Positions 7,243 to 15,705 of a DNA stretch of 64,000 bases are shown here, piece by piece. The notes under the pieces are model-generated. The model worked only from the letters and a program-made list of their open reading frames with translations. It did no database searches and had not been told where the DNA came from. The position numbers were made by a program, and so were the translations under genes. Numbering within the stretch: position 1 is the stretch's first letter; each line of letters opens with the position of its first letter. The DNA is from SIG78 sp036677805 (GTDB taxonomy: Bacteria; Verrucomicrobiota; Lentisphaeria; Victivallales; Victivallaceae), in contig JAVBVS010000004.1 in assembly GCA_036677805.1 (NCBI GenBank), positions 124,001 to 188,000 on the forward strand. The letters are read 5' to 3'.

Positions 7243-8958
7243 GTGAATCTGGATAAGCAAAGTATCGGTGCCATAGTCCTGGGCGCGCTGGCGCTGGTCG
7301 GATGGTATGTATTCGGTCCGCAAATGCAGCCGCCGGTTCCGTCCGCGCCGGCGGCCGTCCGGCAGCCGGCCCCGCCGGCGGCGGAAACGCCGAAGCCTCC
7401 GGCTCCGGTCCTTCTGGCACAGCCGAAACTGCCGGAAATGGCTCCGGTCACCCTGCGCGGCGATCATATCGAATTCGTTTTTGCGCCCGGCTCCGGGACG
7501 CTGGACCAGGTGGTGCTCGAGAATTATCTTGACGCCGCCCGGCAGCATCCGATCAGCGTCTCCAACGCCTATCCGGCGCTGGCCGGAGTTCAGGCCGAAT
7601 TCGGCGCGCTCGGCATCCGGGGCGCACGCGGCGGCCTGACCGTACTTGAGGTGGTGGAAAATCACAAAGTCAGCGATACCGAATACCGTCTGGTGCGTCG
7701 GATGGGAGCGGCCGGGACCGAATTCCTGCTGGAAGAAACCTTCCGGGTTGTCGGCGGCACTCGCCTGACCTGCAATTTGCGGATTGTGAATCCCTACAAT
7801 GCGACGATTCCGATTCCGGGCCTGATCGTTTCGGCCGGGGACCTGCCGTCGTGGGACCGGCTTTCCGGCGACCGCCGGAGCGGCTCCCAGGAAATCCACA
7901 CTCTCGACTACTGTACCGAAAATGGCAAGGTCAAGTCGATTTCAGCTGACGCCAAGGCCGGCAAATTCACCGACGTGGACCGGCTGCCGGTGCGTTGGGT
8001 CGGAGTCAGCAACCGTTTCTTTGCGATGCTGCTGAAATCCGATGCCCCGCTGGCGCTGACGGTCGACCGGATCGAGGATCCGGTCCAATCCAAGCGTTAC
8101 GTTCTCACCGCCGGAGCCGAGATCGGCGCGTTCGAGCTCGCGCCGGAGGCGGTCCGGGAAATCCAGTTCGATTATTTCATCGGCCCCAAGCAGCCGGAAA
8201 CGCTGCGGACGTTCGACGATATGGCGGCCAAAGTCATGCGGCTGGGCTGGTTTCCGATCGACTTCCTGGCCTATATCATGCTGGCGATGCTCAACTGGAT
8301 TCACGGATTCGTGGGTTCGTTCGGCTGGAGCATCATTCTGCTGACTCTCCTGGTCCGGCTGATTTTCTTCCCGGTGACCATGAAAGCCAACGCTTCGATG
8401 CGCGACATGCAGGCGCTGACGCCGGAAGTCAAGGCCATCCGCGAGAAATATAAGTCCGAGCCGATGGTGGCGCAGGGCAAAATTTCGGAACTTTATAAAG
8501 CGCGCGGAGTCAATCCTCTTGGCGGATGCCTGCCGATGCTGATTCAGATCCCGGTCTTCATCGCGCTTTACTATGCGCTGGGCAGCGCGGTGGAGCTGCG
8601 GCAGCAGAGTTTCTGGTGGATTCGCGATCTGGCGCAGCCGGATACGGTGGCGACGGTGTTCGGTATCGGCATCCATCCTTTGATCGTAATCTGGACCGGA
8701 CTGATGATGGTGCAGCAGAAGCTGACGCCGACGGCGATGGAGCCGTTGCAGGCGAAGATGATGCTGGCGATGCCGCTGGTGATGTTGTTCATCCTGTACG
8801 ATCTGCCGTCGGGGCTTACGCTCTACTGGGCGGTGAGCCAGATTTTCAGCATCGCGCAGATGTACTATCAGCAGCATGCGAAGAAACGTGAGGAACAGTC
8901 CAAGCGGAGCGCGGAACCGGAGAACGCGGAAAAGAAACCGAAGATTGTTCGCTCTTGA
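7243..8958 (+). CDS. yidC: Membrane protein insertase YidC
   Basis: Inserts and folds inner-membrane proteins with or without Sec. The 571-aa protein has an N-terminal membrane anchor (SIGAIVLGALALVGWYVFG), a Pro-rich linker, a large periplasmic domain typical of Gram-negative YidC, and then the conserved core from about residue 345 with WSIILLTLLVRLIFFPVT, NPLGGCLPMLIQIPVFIALY and a final SGLTLYW segment. The start is GTG 7243. The C-terminus is a short basic tail (KKREEQSKRS) that could contact the ribosome. It is followed by khpB as in many genomes. Confidence 0.95.
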   Translation: MNLDKQSIGAIVLGALALVGWYVFGPQMQPPVPSAPAAVRQPAPPAAETPKPPAPVLLAQPKLPEMAPVTLRGDHIEFVFAPGSGTLDQVVLENYLDAARQHPISVSNAYPALAGVQAEFGALGIRGARGGLTVLEVVENHKVSDTEYRLVRRMGAAGTEFLLEETFRVVGGTRLTCNLRIVNPYNATIPIPGLIVSAGDLPSWDRLSGDRRSGSQEIHTLDYCTENGKVKSISADAKAGKFTDVDRLPVRWVGVSNRFFAMLLKSDAPLALTVDRIEDPVQSKRYVLTAGAEIGAFELAPEAVREIQFDYFIGPKQPETLRTFDDMAAKVMRLGWFPIDFLAYIMLAMLNWIHGFVGSFGWSIILLTLLVRLIFFPVTMKANASMRDMQALTPEVKAIREKYKSEPMVAQGKISELYKARGVNPLGGCLPMLIQIPVFIALYYALGSAVELRQQSFWWIRDLAQPDTVATVFGIGIHPLIVIWTGLMMVQQKLTPTAMEPLQAKMMLAMPLVMLFILYDLPSGLTLYWAVSQIFSIAQMYYQQHAKKREEQSKRSAEPENAEKKPKIVRS

Positions 8959-9058
8959 GCGTATTTTTTGAATGGCGCGCTGCGATTCACCACTCGGGGG
9001 CGGCGCCCGCAAACGGAGCCGGCATCAAGTGCAATGCCGGCGAACAGGAGATTGGGAA

Positions 9059-9700
9059 ATGGCTGAAATCAGAAATGAAGACTTGGCGGCGAAGGCACGC
9101 AAGACGCTGGGTACGATGCTCGATTACCTGGGGCTCGACGCCGAGCTGAAGGTGGAGGCGCAGGAAAACAAACTGGCGATCAAGATCAGCTCCCGGGAAC
9201 CGGGCCGGATCATCGGCCGCAAGGGCCAGACGCTGGAAAGCCTGCAGTTGCTGCTGAACCGGATCATGTTCAAGGGCGACGACGAATGTCCGCGGATTTC
9301 GATCGATATCGACGGTTATCCGGAAGAAGGCGGCCGCGCCGCGCGCGGCGAATCCGACCGTCCGCGTCGGGAACGCGGCGACCGTGGAGAGCGTGGCGAT
9401 CGCAGCGAGCGCAGTGAGCGTGGTGAGCGTGGTGAGCGCAGCGATTATGCTGACGGCGACCGGCCGCGGCGGGATCGTCGGGAACGGCACAGCGGCCTTA
9501 CCGAGGAGCAGTTGATCGCTCAGGCCGAGGATGCGGCCAAGGAAGTGAAGAAATGGGGCGAGCCGGTCACGCTGCCCAAAATGAACGCGCACGACCGCCG
9601 GATCATCCACATTACGCTGGAAAAAGATTCCGAGTTGACCACCGCCAGCGATGGCGACGGTGCGATGAAAAAAGTGGTGATCTCGCTGAAAAAAGATTAA
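9059..9700 (+). CDS. khpB: KH-R3H RNA-binding protein (KhpB/Jag), no Jag-N domain
   Basis: Single-stranded nucleic-acid-binding protein of 213 aa usually found after yidC. The KH domain (about residues 30-95) shows the GxxG loop in IIGRKGQTLESLQ, and the C-terminal R3H domain shows NAHDRRIIHITL (R-x3-H). Two features are unusual: the N-terminal Jag domain of Firmicute KhpB is absent, and a roughly 50-residue low-complexity linker of Arg, Gly, Glu, Ser and Asp repeats (RGERGDRSERSERGERGER, about 100-145) separates KH and R3H. Start ATG 9059 follows AGGAG; the frame is open upstream but with no better start. Confidence 0.9.
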   Translation: MAEIRNEDLAAKARKTLGTMLDYLGLDAELKVEAQENKLAIKISSREPGRIIGRKGQTLESLQLLLNRIMFKGDDECPRISIDIDGYPEEGGRAARGESDRPRRERGDRGERGDRSERSERGERGERSDYADGDRPRRDRRERHSGLTEEQLIAQAEDAAKEVKKWGEPVTLPKMNAHDRRIIHITLEKDSELTTASDGDGAMKKVVISLKKD

Positions 9701-9708
9701 AAGCCCGC

Positions 9709-9736
9709 TTGCAATCAGCTGAAGCGGGGTTATATT
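9709..9736 (+). promoter_or_regulatory. Candidate promoter of tRNA-Pro
   Basis: TTGCAA (9709-9714) and TATATT (9731-9736) are separated by 16 nt, with the tRNA starting 39 nt after the -10. The TATATT box recurs before several other genes here. Confidence 0.6.
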
Positions 9737-9774
9737 ATGTGATGTGCTGCGAAATGATGCGGCGCATGACAGAT

Positions 9775-9852
9775 CGGAGCGTGGCTCAGCCTGGCTAGAG
9801 CGCTGCGTTCGGGACGCAGAAGTCGGAGGTTCGAATCCTCTCGCTCCGACCA
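9775..9852 (+). tRNA. tRNA-Pro (anticodon CGG), CCA encoded
   Basis: Acceptor CGGAGCG (9775-9781) pairs with CGCTCCG (9842-9848). The D-arm is GCTCAGCCTGGCTAGAGC. The anticodon stem CTGCG/CGCAG encloses TTCGGGA, giving anticodon CGG, and the T-loop TTCGAAT is present. The terminal CCA is encoded at 9850-9852. Confidence 0.95.
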
Positions 9853-9868
9853 TTTTTTCAGTCCCATT

Positions 9869-9895
9869 CGCCCTGGTTTTTTCCGGGGCGGTTTT
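9869..9895 (+). terminator. Terminator after tRNA-Pro
   Basis: CGCCCTGG and CCGGGGCG form an 8-bp stem (one G-T pair) around a TTTTTT loop, followed by GTTTT. It lies 17 nt after the tRNA. Confidence 0.6.
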
Positions 9896-9903
9896 CCATA
9901 TAT

Positions 9904-9936
9904 CGGGAGCCCTGATCAGGCTCCCGTCTTTATTTT
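9904..9936 (+). terminator. Second intrinsic terminator-like hairpin
   Basis: CGGGAGCC and GGCTCCCG form a perfect 8-bp stem around CTGATCA, followed by TCTTTATTTT. Confidence 0.6.
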
Positions 9937-9989
9937 AAATGCTTACTGCTGAAGTCGACAGGCCCTGGAGCATGGCGCGCAGCCCTCCG

Positions 9990-10250
9990 GCGCTTGAGGA
10001 GTTTTTCGGCGCTTTGCGCCGAAAAAGGTAAGCGAGCAGTGCGAGCGCTCGATAGAAACGTTGTTCGCATTACAACAGCCTTTCGCCGGCCGGCGAGGAG
10101 GCGATGTATCGCGCTCCGCAATCCGGCACGGCTGCCGTACCGGGGGGCACCGGCCCGCGAGGGAGCGAGGGGAGTATCGCTCCCTCGGGGAAGCGGCACC
10201 GCCGCTGTTCTGTCCTGTGACAAGGATGCTTCGTATCTCACGCTTCGCGC
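9990..10250. repeat. Gene-free, hairpin-dense stretch
   Basis: No convincing gene lies between the terminator at 9936 and the gene ending at 10268. The stretch holds a run of inverted repeats. These are an 11-bp perfect stem TTTTTCGGCGC/GCGCCGAAAAA (10002-10026), the palindromes CGAGCGCTCG and CGCCGGCCGGCG, GCGAT-GT-ATCGC near 10101, an imperfect CCGGCACGGC/GCCGTACCGG stem near 10124, and an 11-bp perfect stem CGAGGGAGCGA/TCGCTCCCTCG (10158-10187). It may be a structured RNA or an intergenic mobile repeat; no second copy was noticed in this window. Confidence 0.4.
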
Positions 10251-10267
10251 AGCACTTCATCAGCCTT

Positions 10268-11176
10268 TCAGCGCCCGAAGGCTTCGCGGGGGATGAACAG
10301 TTTGCCCATGTGGAACCGGGTTCCGGAGGCCAGCGCCGAGGCGATCGCCTGTTGAAAACGATTGGGTTCGCGGACCGAGGCCGCTCCGCCGCTGCCGAAA
10401 ATGCGGAATTCGATATCCGAGGGCTCCGTATCGGCGACACAGGGACCAAGCCGTTGAAACCACATGATGTTCGACGATTGCGGCAAAAACGCCGCCAGCG
10501 CCGGGTCCAGCATCCAGCTGTGGCAGAAGCCGCCTTGCCAGTCATAGTCGCCGCGACAGCGTTCAAAGAACCGCCGCATCCGGCGCATTGATTTCAGGCA
10601 CGCGTCCGGCGTCATCGGACCGGCTTCCGGGATATGGAGATTGATGACGCCGTCTCCGGCTTGCAGGGCGATGCGTCCGGCGGCGTCGCGGACGGGGTCG
10701 CCGTGATAACGGTGTTCGAGATTGCATTGCAGCCGTCCGAACTGCGCCACGCGGATTCGGTAACTTTCGGCGGTCCAGACCGCGCCGATCCGGGCCAGGC
10801 CGTGGAGTCCCGTATTGCGGCGGCAATGCTTCGCCCAGACGCCGACGTCGGCGAGGGCTTCATGGAAAATCCGCACCGGATAGCCGAGCCTGCGGCAGCG
10901 CTCCTCGCCCTCCGGAATGGCCAGCAATGCCGCCGCCAGCGCGCTGAGCGCCGCCTCCGCGGTCGGCCGGTTCAAATCCTCCGGCACTGTCGCGATCGAT
11001 TCCGGATCGTAGATTGCGGTCTTGAAGGCGAGAACCCGCATCGCGTTCGCCGGATTGGCCGTAAATTCCCGCACTGCGGCCGCGGTCTCCGCCGCCAGTC
11101 CGGTGCGGCGGATGAATTCTTCCCGACGCGGCAGAACCATGGCCGACGCTTTCCTTTGAATCTCACTCATTGCCAT
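10268..11176 (-). CDS. GNAT-like acyltransferase domain protein
   Basis: A 302-aa cytoplasmic protein resembling the family annotated as acyltransferase domain-containing protein (an N-terminal NAT-like part plus a GNAT C-terminal part). The supporting stretch is VINLHIPEAGPMT, then CHSWMLDPALAAFLP and SSNIMWFQRLG, which form the recognisable C-terminal signature. The N-terminal half is rich in Ala and Arg and poorly conserved. The substrate is unknown. Neighbours do not help: tRNA-Pro and a hairpin region on one side and ybaK, on the same strand, on the other. Confidence 0.6.
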   Translation of the reverse strand: MAMSEIQRKASAMVLPRREEFIRRTGLAAETAAAVREFTANPANAMRVLAFKTAIYDPESIATVPEDLNRPTAEAALSALAAALLAIPEGEERCRRLGYPVRIFHEALADVGVWAKHCRRNTGLHGLARIGAVWTAESYRIRVAQFGRLQCNLEHRYHGDPVRDAAGRIALQAGDGVINLHIPEAGPMTPDACLKSMRRMRRFFERCRGDYDWQGGFCHSWMLDPALAAFLPQSSNIMWFQRLGPCVADTEPSDIEFRIFGSGGAASVREPNRFQQAIASALASGTRFHMGKLFIPREAFGR

Positions 11177-11242
11177 AACCGATTTTGCGAATTTTCATAA
11201 GAACGGAGGTTGAGTCCATGCGAAGTTTTTCCGGGGCGGCCC

Positions 11243-11731
11243 TTACCGGACGGAATCCTTGATCAGATCGGCGAAGGCGGCGTGGAGAAACATGGCCAGC
11301 CGTTCGGGATCGACGGCCAGATTGAGCCCCACCCGGCCCCCGGAAACCATGATCCGGTCGAAGAGGACGGCGCTCTTGTCGATCCAGCAGGGCAGCAGCT
11401 TTTTCATGCCCACCGGCGAACAGCCGCCGTGGACATAGCCGGTCAGCGGCAGGAGCTCCTTCGCCTTCAGCATTGCCATGCTTTTTTTGCCCGCCACCCG
11501 CGCCGCTTGCTTCAAGTCAAGCTCGGCGTCGCCGGGGATGACGAAGACGAAATGTTCGCGGTCCGGCGACTCGGCCACCAGCGTCTTGAATACCTGTTCC
11601 GGCGGCGCGCCGATTTTGGCGGCGACCGAAACGGCGTCGATTCTGCCGTCGTCCGCGGCGTATTCATAAGGCGTATAGGCGATCTGCTCGGCTTCCAGCA
11701 AACGGAGCGCATTGGTCTTGGGCGCATTCAT
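11243..11731 (-). CDS. ybaK: YbaK/EbsC family aminoacyl-tRNA deacylase
   Basis: Probable editing enzyme that hydrolyses Cys-tRNA(Pro). The 162-aa length fits YbaK (about 159 aa). The hallmark stretches are PPEQVFKTLV, FVIPGDAELDLKQAA, the lysine-containing AGKKSMAMLKA, and GYVHGGCSPVGMKK with the GCSP element. The frame is open 24 residues further upstream, but MNAPKTNALRLLE matches the family start, so 11731 is chosen. It is divergent from the osmC-like gene. Confidence 0.9.
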   Translation of the reverse strand: MNAPKTNALRLLEAEQIAYTPYEYAADDGRIDAVSVAAKIGAPPEQVFKTLVAESPDREHFVFVIPGDAELDLKQAARVAGKKSMAMLKAKELLPLTGYVHGGCSPVGMKKLLPCWIDKSAVLFDRIMVSGGRVGLNLAVDPERLAMFLHAAFADLIKDSVR

Positions 11732-11891
11732 CGGTCGGGGGGCATCCTTGACGGTTGATATTTCGGCGGCAGGTAACAATAGCACGGTTTGCGGAAAAAG
11801 CAATTCGGGATCAGCGCTGCCAAAGGTTCTGGCAAACGCCGGATTGCCGTGCTACATTATGCTGTGCAACTCACGCCGAAGGGAGATTTCC

Positions 11892-12275
11892 ATGATTACC
11901 GCCATCAATGCCCGGGAAAATTACCGGGTCGAGCTCGACAATGGCCAACAGACGATCGCATCCGATGTCGCTTCGGACAAAGGCGGAAGCGGAGCGGGAT
12001 TGCGGCCCCACGAACTGCTGGAGGCGGCCTATGCCGCCTGTCTGAATATTTCCGTGCGCATGATTCTCGACCGGCTGGAGCTGGCCTATACCGCGGTGAC
12101 GGTTCGGGTCCGGCTGGACCGCGCCACTCCGGGTGCGACCGTTTTCGAATACGGAATCGAAATCGAAGGCGCGCTGAGCGAAGCGGAAAAACAGCGGGTT
12201 CTGACACTGGCTGCCAACTGCCCGGTGCGCAAGACCCTGTCCGGCCGGATGGAATTCCGGCCGCTGTCGAAATAA
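11892..12275 (+). CDS. OsmC/Ohr family peroxiredoxin-like protein
   Basis: Small (127 aa) thiol-dependent protein likely to reduce organic peroxides. Two conserved Cys are present, one in AAYAACLNIS and one in AANCPVRKTLS, at the expected spacing for the OsmC redox pair. The GLRPHELLEAA segment is the family signature before the first Cys. The start at ATG 11892 has AAGGGAG 7-13 nt upstream. The gene sits 16 nt before the marC-like gene and is probably co-transcribed with it. Confidence 0.88.
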   Translation: MITAINARENYRVELDNGQQTIASDVASDKGGSGAGLRPHELLEAAYAACLNISVRMILDRLELAYTAVTVRVRLDRATPGATVFEYGIEIEGALSEAEKQRVLTLAANCPVRKTLSGRMEFRPLSK

Positions 12276-12291
12276 GGGAGGGGACCCCCGG

Positions 12292-12906
12292 ATGAATACC
12301 GATCTGATTCTGACCAACGCCATTCTCATCGCCATGATTATGGACCCGTTCGGCAATCTGCCGTTTTTTGTGTCGCTGCTCAAGCACGCGAACAACCGGC
12401 GCTACCTCCGGATTGTGGTCCGGGAATCGCTGATCGCGCTGCTGGTCATGGTGCTGACGCTGTTTGCCGGGCGCTGGTGGCTCCAGGCCATGGGGATCAC
12501 TCCCAACGAATTGAAGATTTCGGGCGGGATCATCCTCTTCCTGATCGGTCTGAAAATGGTATTTGCGAGCTTTTCCGCCGCCTCGCCGGCCGAACCCTCC
12601 CAAGCGGGGCCGGAGCCTTTCATCGTACCGCTGGCGATCCCGCTGATCTGCGGACCGGGCGCGATCGCGTTTCTGATCACGCGGTTCGGCAATACCGCCG
12701 CCGCCGAATATTCCGCCGTGCTGGCGGCCATCGTACTGGCCTGGCTGTTTCAGCTGGCGGTTCTGCTGGCCGGGCGGCTGGTGGCGCGCGTCCTCGGCGA
12801 AAAGGTGCTTGATGCGCTTGAGTCGCTGATGGGACTGATGCTGACCGCCGTGGCGGTGGGACTTTTTCTGTCCGGGCTCAACGCGCTTTATCACATCGGG
12901 CAATAG
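12292..12906 (+). CDS. MarC family integral membrane protein
   Basis: A 204-aa inner-membrane protein with about six hydrophobic segments. The N-terminal IMDPFGNLPFFVSLL and the central PFIVPLAIPLICGPGAI are the two MarC/YhgN signature blocks. The function of the family is not established; despite the historical name it is not shown to confer antibiotic resistance. It follows the OsmC-like gene with 16 nt spacing. The start has GGGAGGGG upstream. Confidence 0.88.
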   Translation: MNTDLILTNAILIAMIMDPFGNLPFFVSLLKHANNRRYLRIVVRESLIALLVMVLTLFAGRWWLQAMGITPNELKISGGIILFLIGLKMVFASFSAASPAEPSQAGPEPFIVPLAIPLICGPGAIAFLITRFGNTAAAEYSAVLAAIVLAWLFQLAVLLAGRLVARVLGEKVLDALESLMGLMLTAVAVGLFLSGLNALYHIGQ

Positions 12907-12977
12907 CGGATTTTATTTTTCGAAAATTGTGTTTTTCGGTTGGCATGGCGAAGGTTGTATGGAAGGAGCGGGCGTCG

Positions 12978-14741
12978 ATGATCGGATTGCGTATGGTGCT
13001 GGGGGTGTTGCTGGCGGGATTCGCCGGCATTTTGTCGGCCGGGGAAACTGAGCCCCCCGGCGTGAAAATCTGGCCGCAACTGACCGACGGCGTTTACAAT
13101 CACGCCGGACAGCTGACGATGAACTGCGCGATCGGCGAGGACGGACTGACCGTGAGCGACCGGGCCTGGGAGAGCTATCAGGTGTCGGGTTGCGCCAAGC
13201 GCTGGAACGTCAACATGGGGCCTTACCGCGAAGGGCCGCTGACCGGTTACCGCTTTTCCGAGGCGCTCTCGGGCCTGCCGCTCTGCATCACCGTGGAGTT
13301 GTACAATCCGCAGGTGCCGTGGGAAGTCAGAGAAACCTATCAGGAGATCATCCGCCTCGGCGGCAAACAGCGGATCGGCTTGCCGGAATGGTTTCATTTC
13401 CCGGTCGACCGGCTGGGCTACGATTTTGACGAAGGCCGCTGGTTTCCCTCCGGCTGGACGCTGCCCGCCGGCAAATACGCGCTCTGGCAGGGGGCGGCCA
13501 AGGCCCGCCAGAAAGACCGCAACGGACGCAATCCGATGCTCGGTTTCGGCTTTACCCACATTTCGCCGATCGCGTTCACTCAGAACGGCGCCGCGGCGCC
13601 GCGGCGCCGGCGGGCCCATCTCTTCACCGACAACGAATGGATCATCAACTATGAAACCGCCGGCGCCAATCCGAAGAACTGGCTGATTGAGCCGTTTCTG
13701 CGCCATGCGGCGGAGAATGCGATCATCATCGCCGATTTCGAATTTCCGCTCAGCCACACCTGGCAAGACGATCAGTATCGGGCCTATGCCGAAATGATCC
13801 GCCGGGTACGGGAGAAGCATCCCGACGTATTGGTCGGCTGCTGGGGTGTGGGCGCGGCGCCGTTGAGTTTCCGGATTTTCGACTACAACGCTTCCGGCGT
13901 GGTCGACCTCGCCGGAGCGGCGCAATGGAAGTCGCATTACGATCATCCCGGCGCCAACATGCATCCGGTGATGGCCCGCTGCAATCTCAATTTCGGCAAT
14001 CCCTCGGTGTATTGGGTCAACAACGCCAAGCCGTCGCAGCTTTACGCCTTTCTTCAGGAATGGGAGGAGGCCAAGCTTGCCCGGCCGAATCAGCCGAATG
14101 TGCTCTCGACCTGGATTCAGGTGGAGACCGTGGATCGCTATCCGCTCAGCCAGTACCGGTTTCCCGTGCCGTCCGGCGAGATGCAGACGGATCTGCTGAA
14201 GCCGCAGGCTCCGGCTTCGAGCACCTATGCGCTGTCGCTTTTCGGGCACTGCGTGATGGACGGCCTTCAGTGCTGGGACATCGGCACCCGCTACTCCGAG
14301 GACGCGGCCGAATACCGCAACACGCAGGCCAATCCCGTCGCCATGGCCCGGCCCCGGATCAACGGCATCGAGGTGCCGGTTTATTACTACGTCAAGTATT
14401 TCGGCTTCTACAATTTCCATGTGCTCGGCATGTGGCAGGCCAGCGTCAACAAGGATATCATCGAAGCCGCCACGCCGTGGGTCATGCCGGAGCTGTGGAG
14501 CACGCCCGGCCGGGTCTGGCGGACCGGCGACGAACGTTATCCGAGCTATGCCAACTACTATCACGAGCCGCTGGTCCGGGCCAAGCTGAGCGCCGATGGC
14601 AAAACGTTGCTGGTGATTGCGGCCAATCCTTACAATATCGATCTCCAGACGGTCAAAATCCGGTTGCCGGGCACACTCGCCGAATACGAATTCCAGCTTG
14701 CCGGCGATTTTCCGGTCATCCGGCGGTTTCCGGTGCGCTGA
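12978..14741 (+). CDS. Secreted protein of unknown function, possible TIM-barrel hydrolase
   Basis: I do not recognise the family. The 587-aa protein begins with a signal peptide (MIGLRMVLGVLLAGFAGILSAGE) after AAGGAG; an open frame upstream to 12927 is less likely. It is rich in Trp, Tyr and Asn, with stretches such as DNEWIINYETAGANPKNW, IIADFEFPLSHTW and GCWGVGAAPLSF, which look like barrel strands of a carbohydrate-active enzyme, and a short beta-rich C-terminal part (LLVIAANPYNIDLQTVKIRL). It precedes the AraC/WbsX/GH locus and is closed by a strong terminator. A role in glycan processing is inference from composition and location. Confidence 0.5.
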   Translation: MIGLRMVLGVLLAGFAGILSAGETEPPGVKIWPQLTDGVYNHAGQLTMNCAIGEDGLTVSDRAWESYQVSGCAKRWNVNMGPYREGPLTGYRFSEALSGLPLCITVELYNPQVPWEVRETYQEIIRLGGKQRIGLPEWFHFPVDRLGYDFDEGRWFPSGWTLPAGKYALWQGAAKARQKDRNGRNPMLGFGFTHISPIAFTQNGAAAPRRRRAHLFTDNEWIINYETAGANPKNWLIEPFLRHAAENAIIIADFEFPLSHTWQDDQYRAYAEMIRRVREKHPDVLVGCWGVGAAPLSFRIFDYNASGVVDLAGAAQWKSHYDHPGANMHPVMARCNLNFGNPSVYWVNNAKPSQLYAFLQEWEEAKLARPNQPNVLSTWIQVETVDRYPLSQYRFPVPSGEMQTDLLKPQAPASSTYALSLFGHCVMDGLQCWDIGTRYSEDAAEYRNTQANPVAMARPRINGIEVPVYYYVKYFGFYNFHVLGMWQASVNKDIIEAATPWVMPELWSTPGRVWRTGDERYPSYANYYHEPLVRAKLSADGKTLLVIAANPYNIDLQTVKIRLPGTLAEYEFQLAGDFPVIRRFPVR

Positions 14742-14742
14742 C

Positions 14743-14771
14743 CGGGAATCCTTGACGGTTCCCGTTTTTTT
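14743..14771 (+). terminator. Intrinsic terminator
   Basis: CGGGAA and TTCCCG form the stem, extended by CC/GG with one bulge, and seven T follow directly. It ends the 12978-14741 gene and sits at the 3' end of the convergent AraC gene. Confidence 0.75.
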
Positions 14772-15651
14772 ATGACACCAAAGAGTCGCCGAGGTATTGG
14801 CGGCGGTAGCGCGCCGGGGTGATGCCGTGGCGCTGGCGGAACATCTTGATCAGGTAATTGCTGTCGCAGAAGCCGGTGGCGAAAGCGATCTCGGCGAGCG
14901 GCAGATCGGTTTCGAGCAGCAGCTGGCGGACCTTCTCCATGCGCAGCGACACGCAGTATTCCAGCGGCGACAGCCCGGTGTGGAGCCGGAATTTACGGGT
15001 GTAGGCCGGCACGCTCATGCCGGAAAGGCGCGCCTGTTTGTCCAGCGAAAAAGGCTGGGCGAATTCGGTTTCGAGCCGGGCGAAGGCTTCCAGAAAACGA
15101 TCGCCGACCGGCTCCGAGGCGCGGGGCTGCTGAAGTGTGCGCCCGCCCGCGGTCGTGAGCAGGAATTCGAGCAGCGAATTCCGCGCCGCGAGGCGGTAAC
15201 CCGGTCCCCGCATGGCGAGCGCGTGGGCGGCGCGGTTGAGGCAGCGCATGGCGTCGAGGCGGCGGCGGGGGAGCAAATGGAGATATTCGAAATGGCGGCC
15301 GCGGTCGGCGTGGAAGAGCATCCGGCAGGAATCGAGCTCCATGAGTTCGGCGAACTCCGCCGCCAGCAGCTCCTGTTTCAGGGAAATATTGTAAAGTTTG
15401 AGGTTGCAGCTGGCGCTGTAACTGTGAATTTCGCCGGGCGCGATCGAGAAGATGTCGCCCTGCAGCATGCCGGTGAGGCTTTCCCCGGGTTCGCCGGGCG
15501 AAAGATGGTGGGTGGTATGGCCGTAGGCGACCAGCACCAGTTCCCAGTAGTCATGGGTGTGCGGCACCATCGCCGGCTGCTGGGTGACGCAGGCGATCGC
15601 GAGCGGGAAATCCGGTTCCGGAAAGATGCGCGAAGCGGAATATGTTTTCAT
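14770..15651 (-). CDS. AraC family transcriptional regulator
   Basis: A 293-aa DNA-binding regulator. The N-terminal cupin-like sensing part contains PHTHDYWELVLV, and the C-terminal two helix-turn-helix units contain FSLDKQARLSGMSVPAYTRKF and LPLAEIAFATGFCDSNYLIKMFRQ, ending in the canonical G-x-TPARYRRQ. The start is set at 15651 (MKTYSAS); an in-frame alternative lies at 15705 in the promoter region. It is divergent from the WbsX/GH99-like gene, so it probably senses a sugar and controls that gene and the downstream GH cluster. Confidence 0.9.
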   Translation of the reverse strand: MKTYSASRIFPEPDFPLAIACVTQQPAMVPHTHDYWELVLVAYGHTTHHLSPGEPGESLTGMLQGDIFSIAPGEIHSYSASCNLKLYNISLKQELLAAEFAELMELDSCRMLFHADRGRHFEYLHLLPRRRLDAMRCLNRAAHALAMRGPGYRLAARNSLLEFLLTTAGGRTLQQPRASEPVGDRFLEAFARLETEFAQPFSLDKQARLSGMSVPAYTRKFRLHTGLSPLEYCVSLRMEKVRQLLLETDLPLAEIAFATGFCDSNYLIKMFRQRHGITPARYRRQYLGDSLVS

Positions 15652-15705
15652 GCAGAATGATCGGATCGTACTATTTTTTCTTAAAAAAATTATGGTTTTT
15701 CGCAT

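Noticed and set aside
9340..9450. Short tandem repeats as a possible CRISPR or minisatellite
   Set aside because: They lie in frame within khpB and encode the RG/ER linker.
9943..10566. 207-codon and 103-codon minus-strand frames in the hairpin-rich stretch
   Set aside because: They overlap the acyltransferase-like gene or the inverted repeats, have odd composition and no ribosome site.
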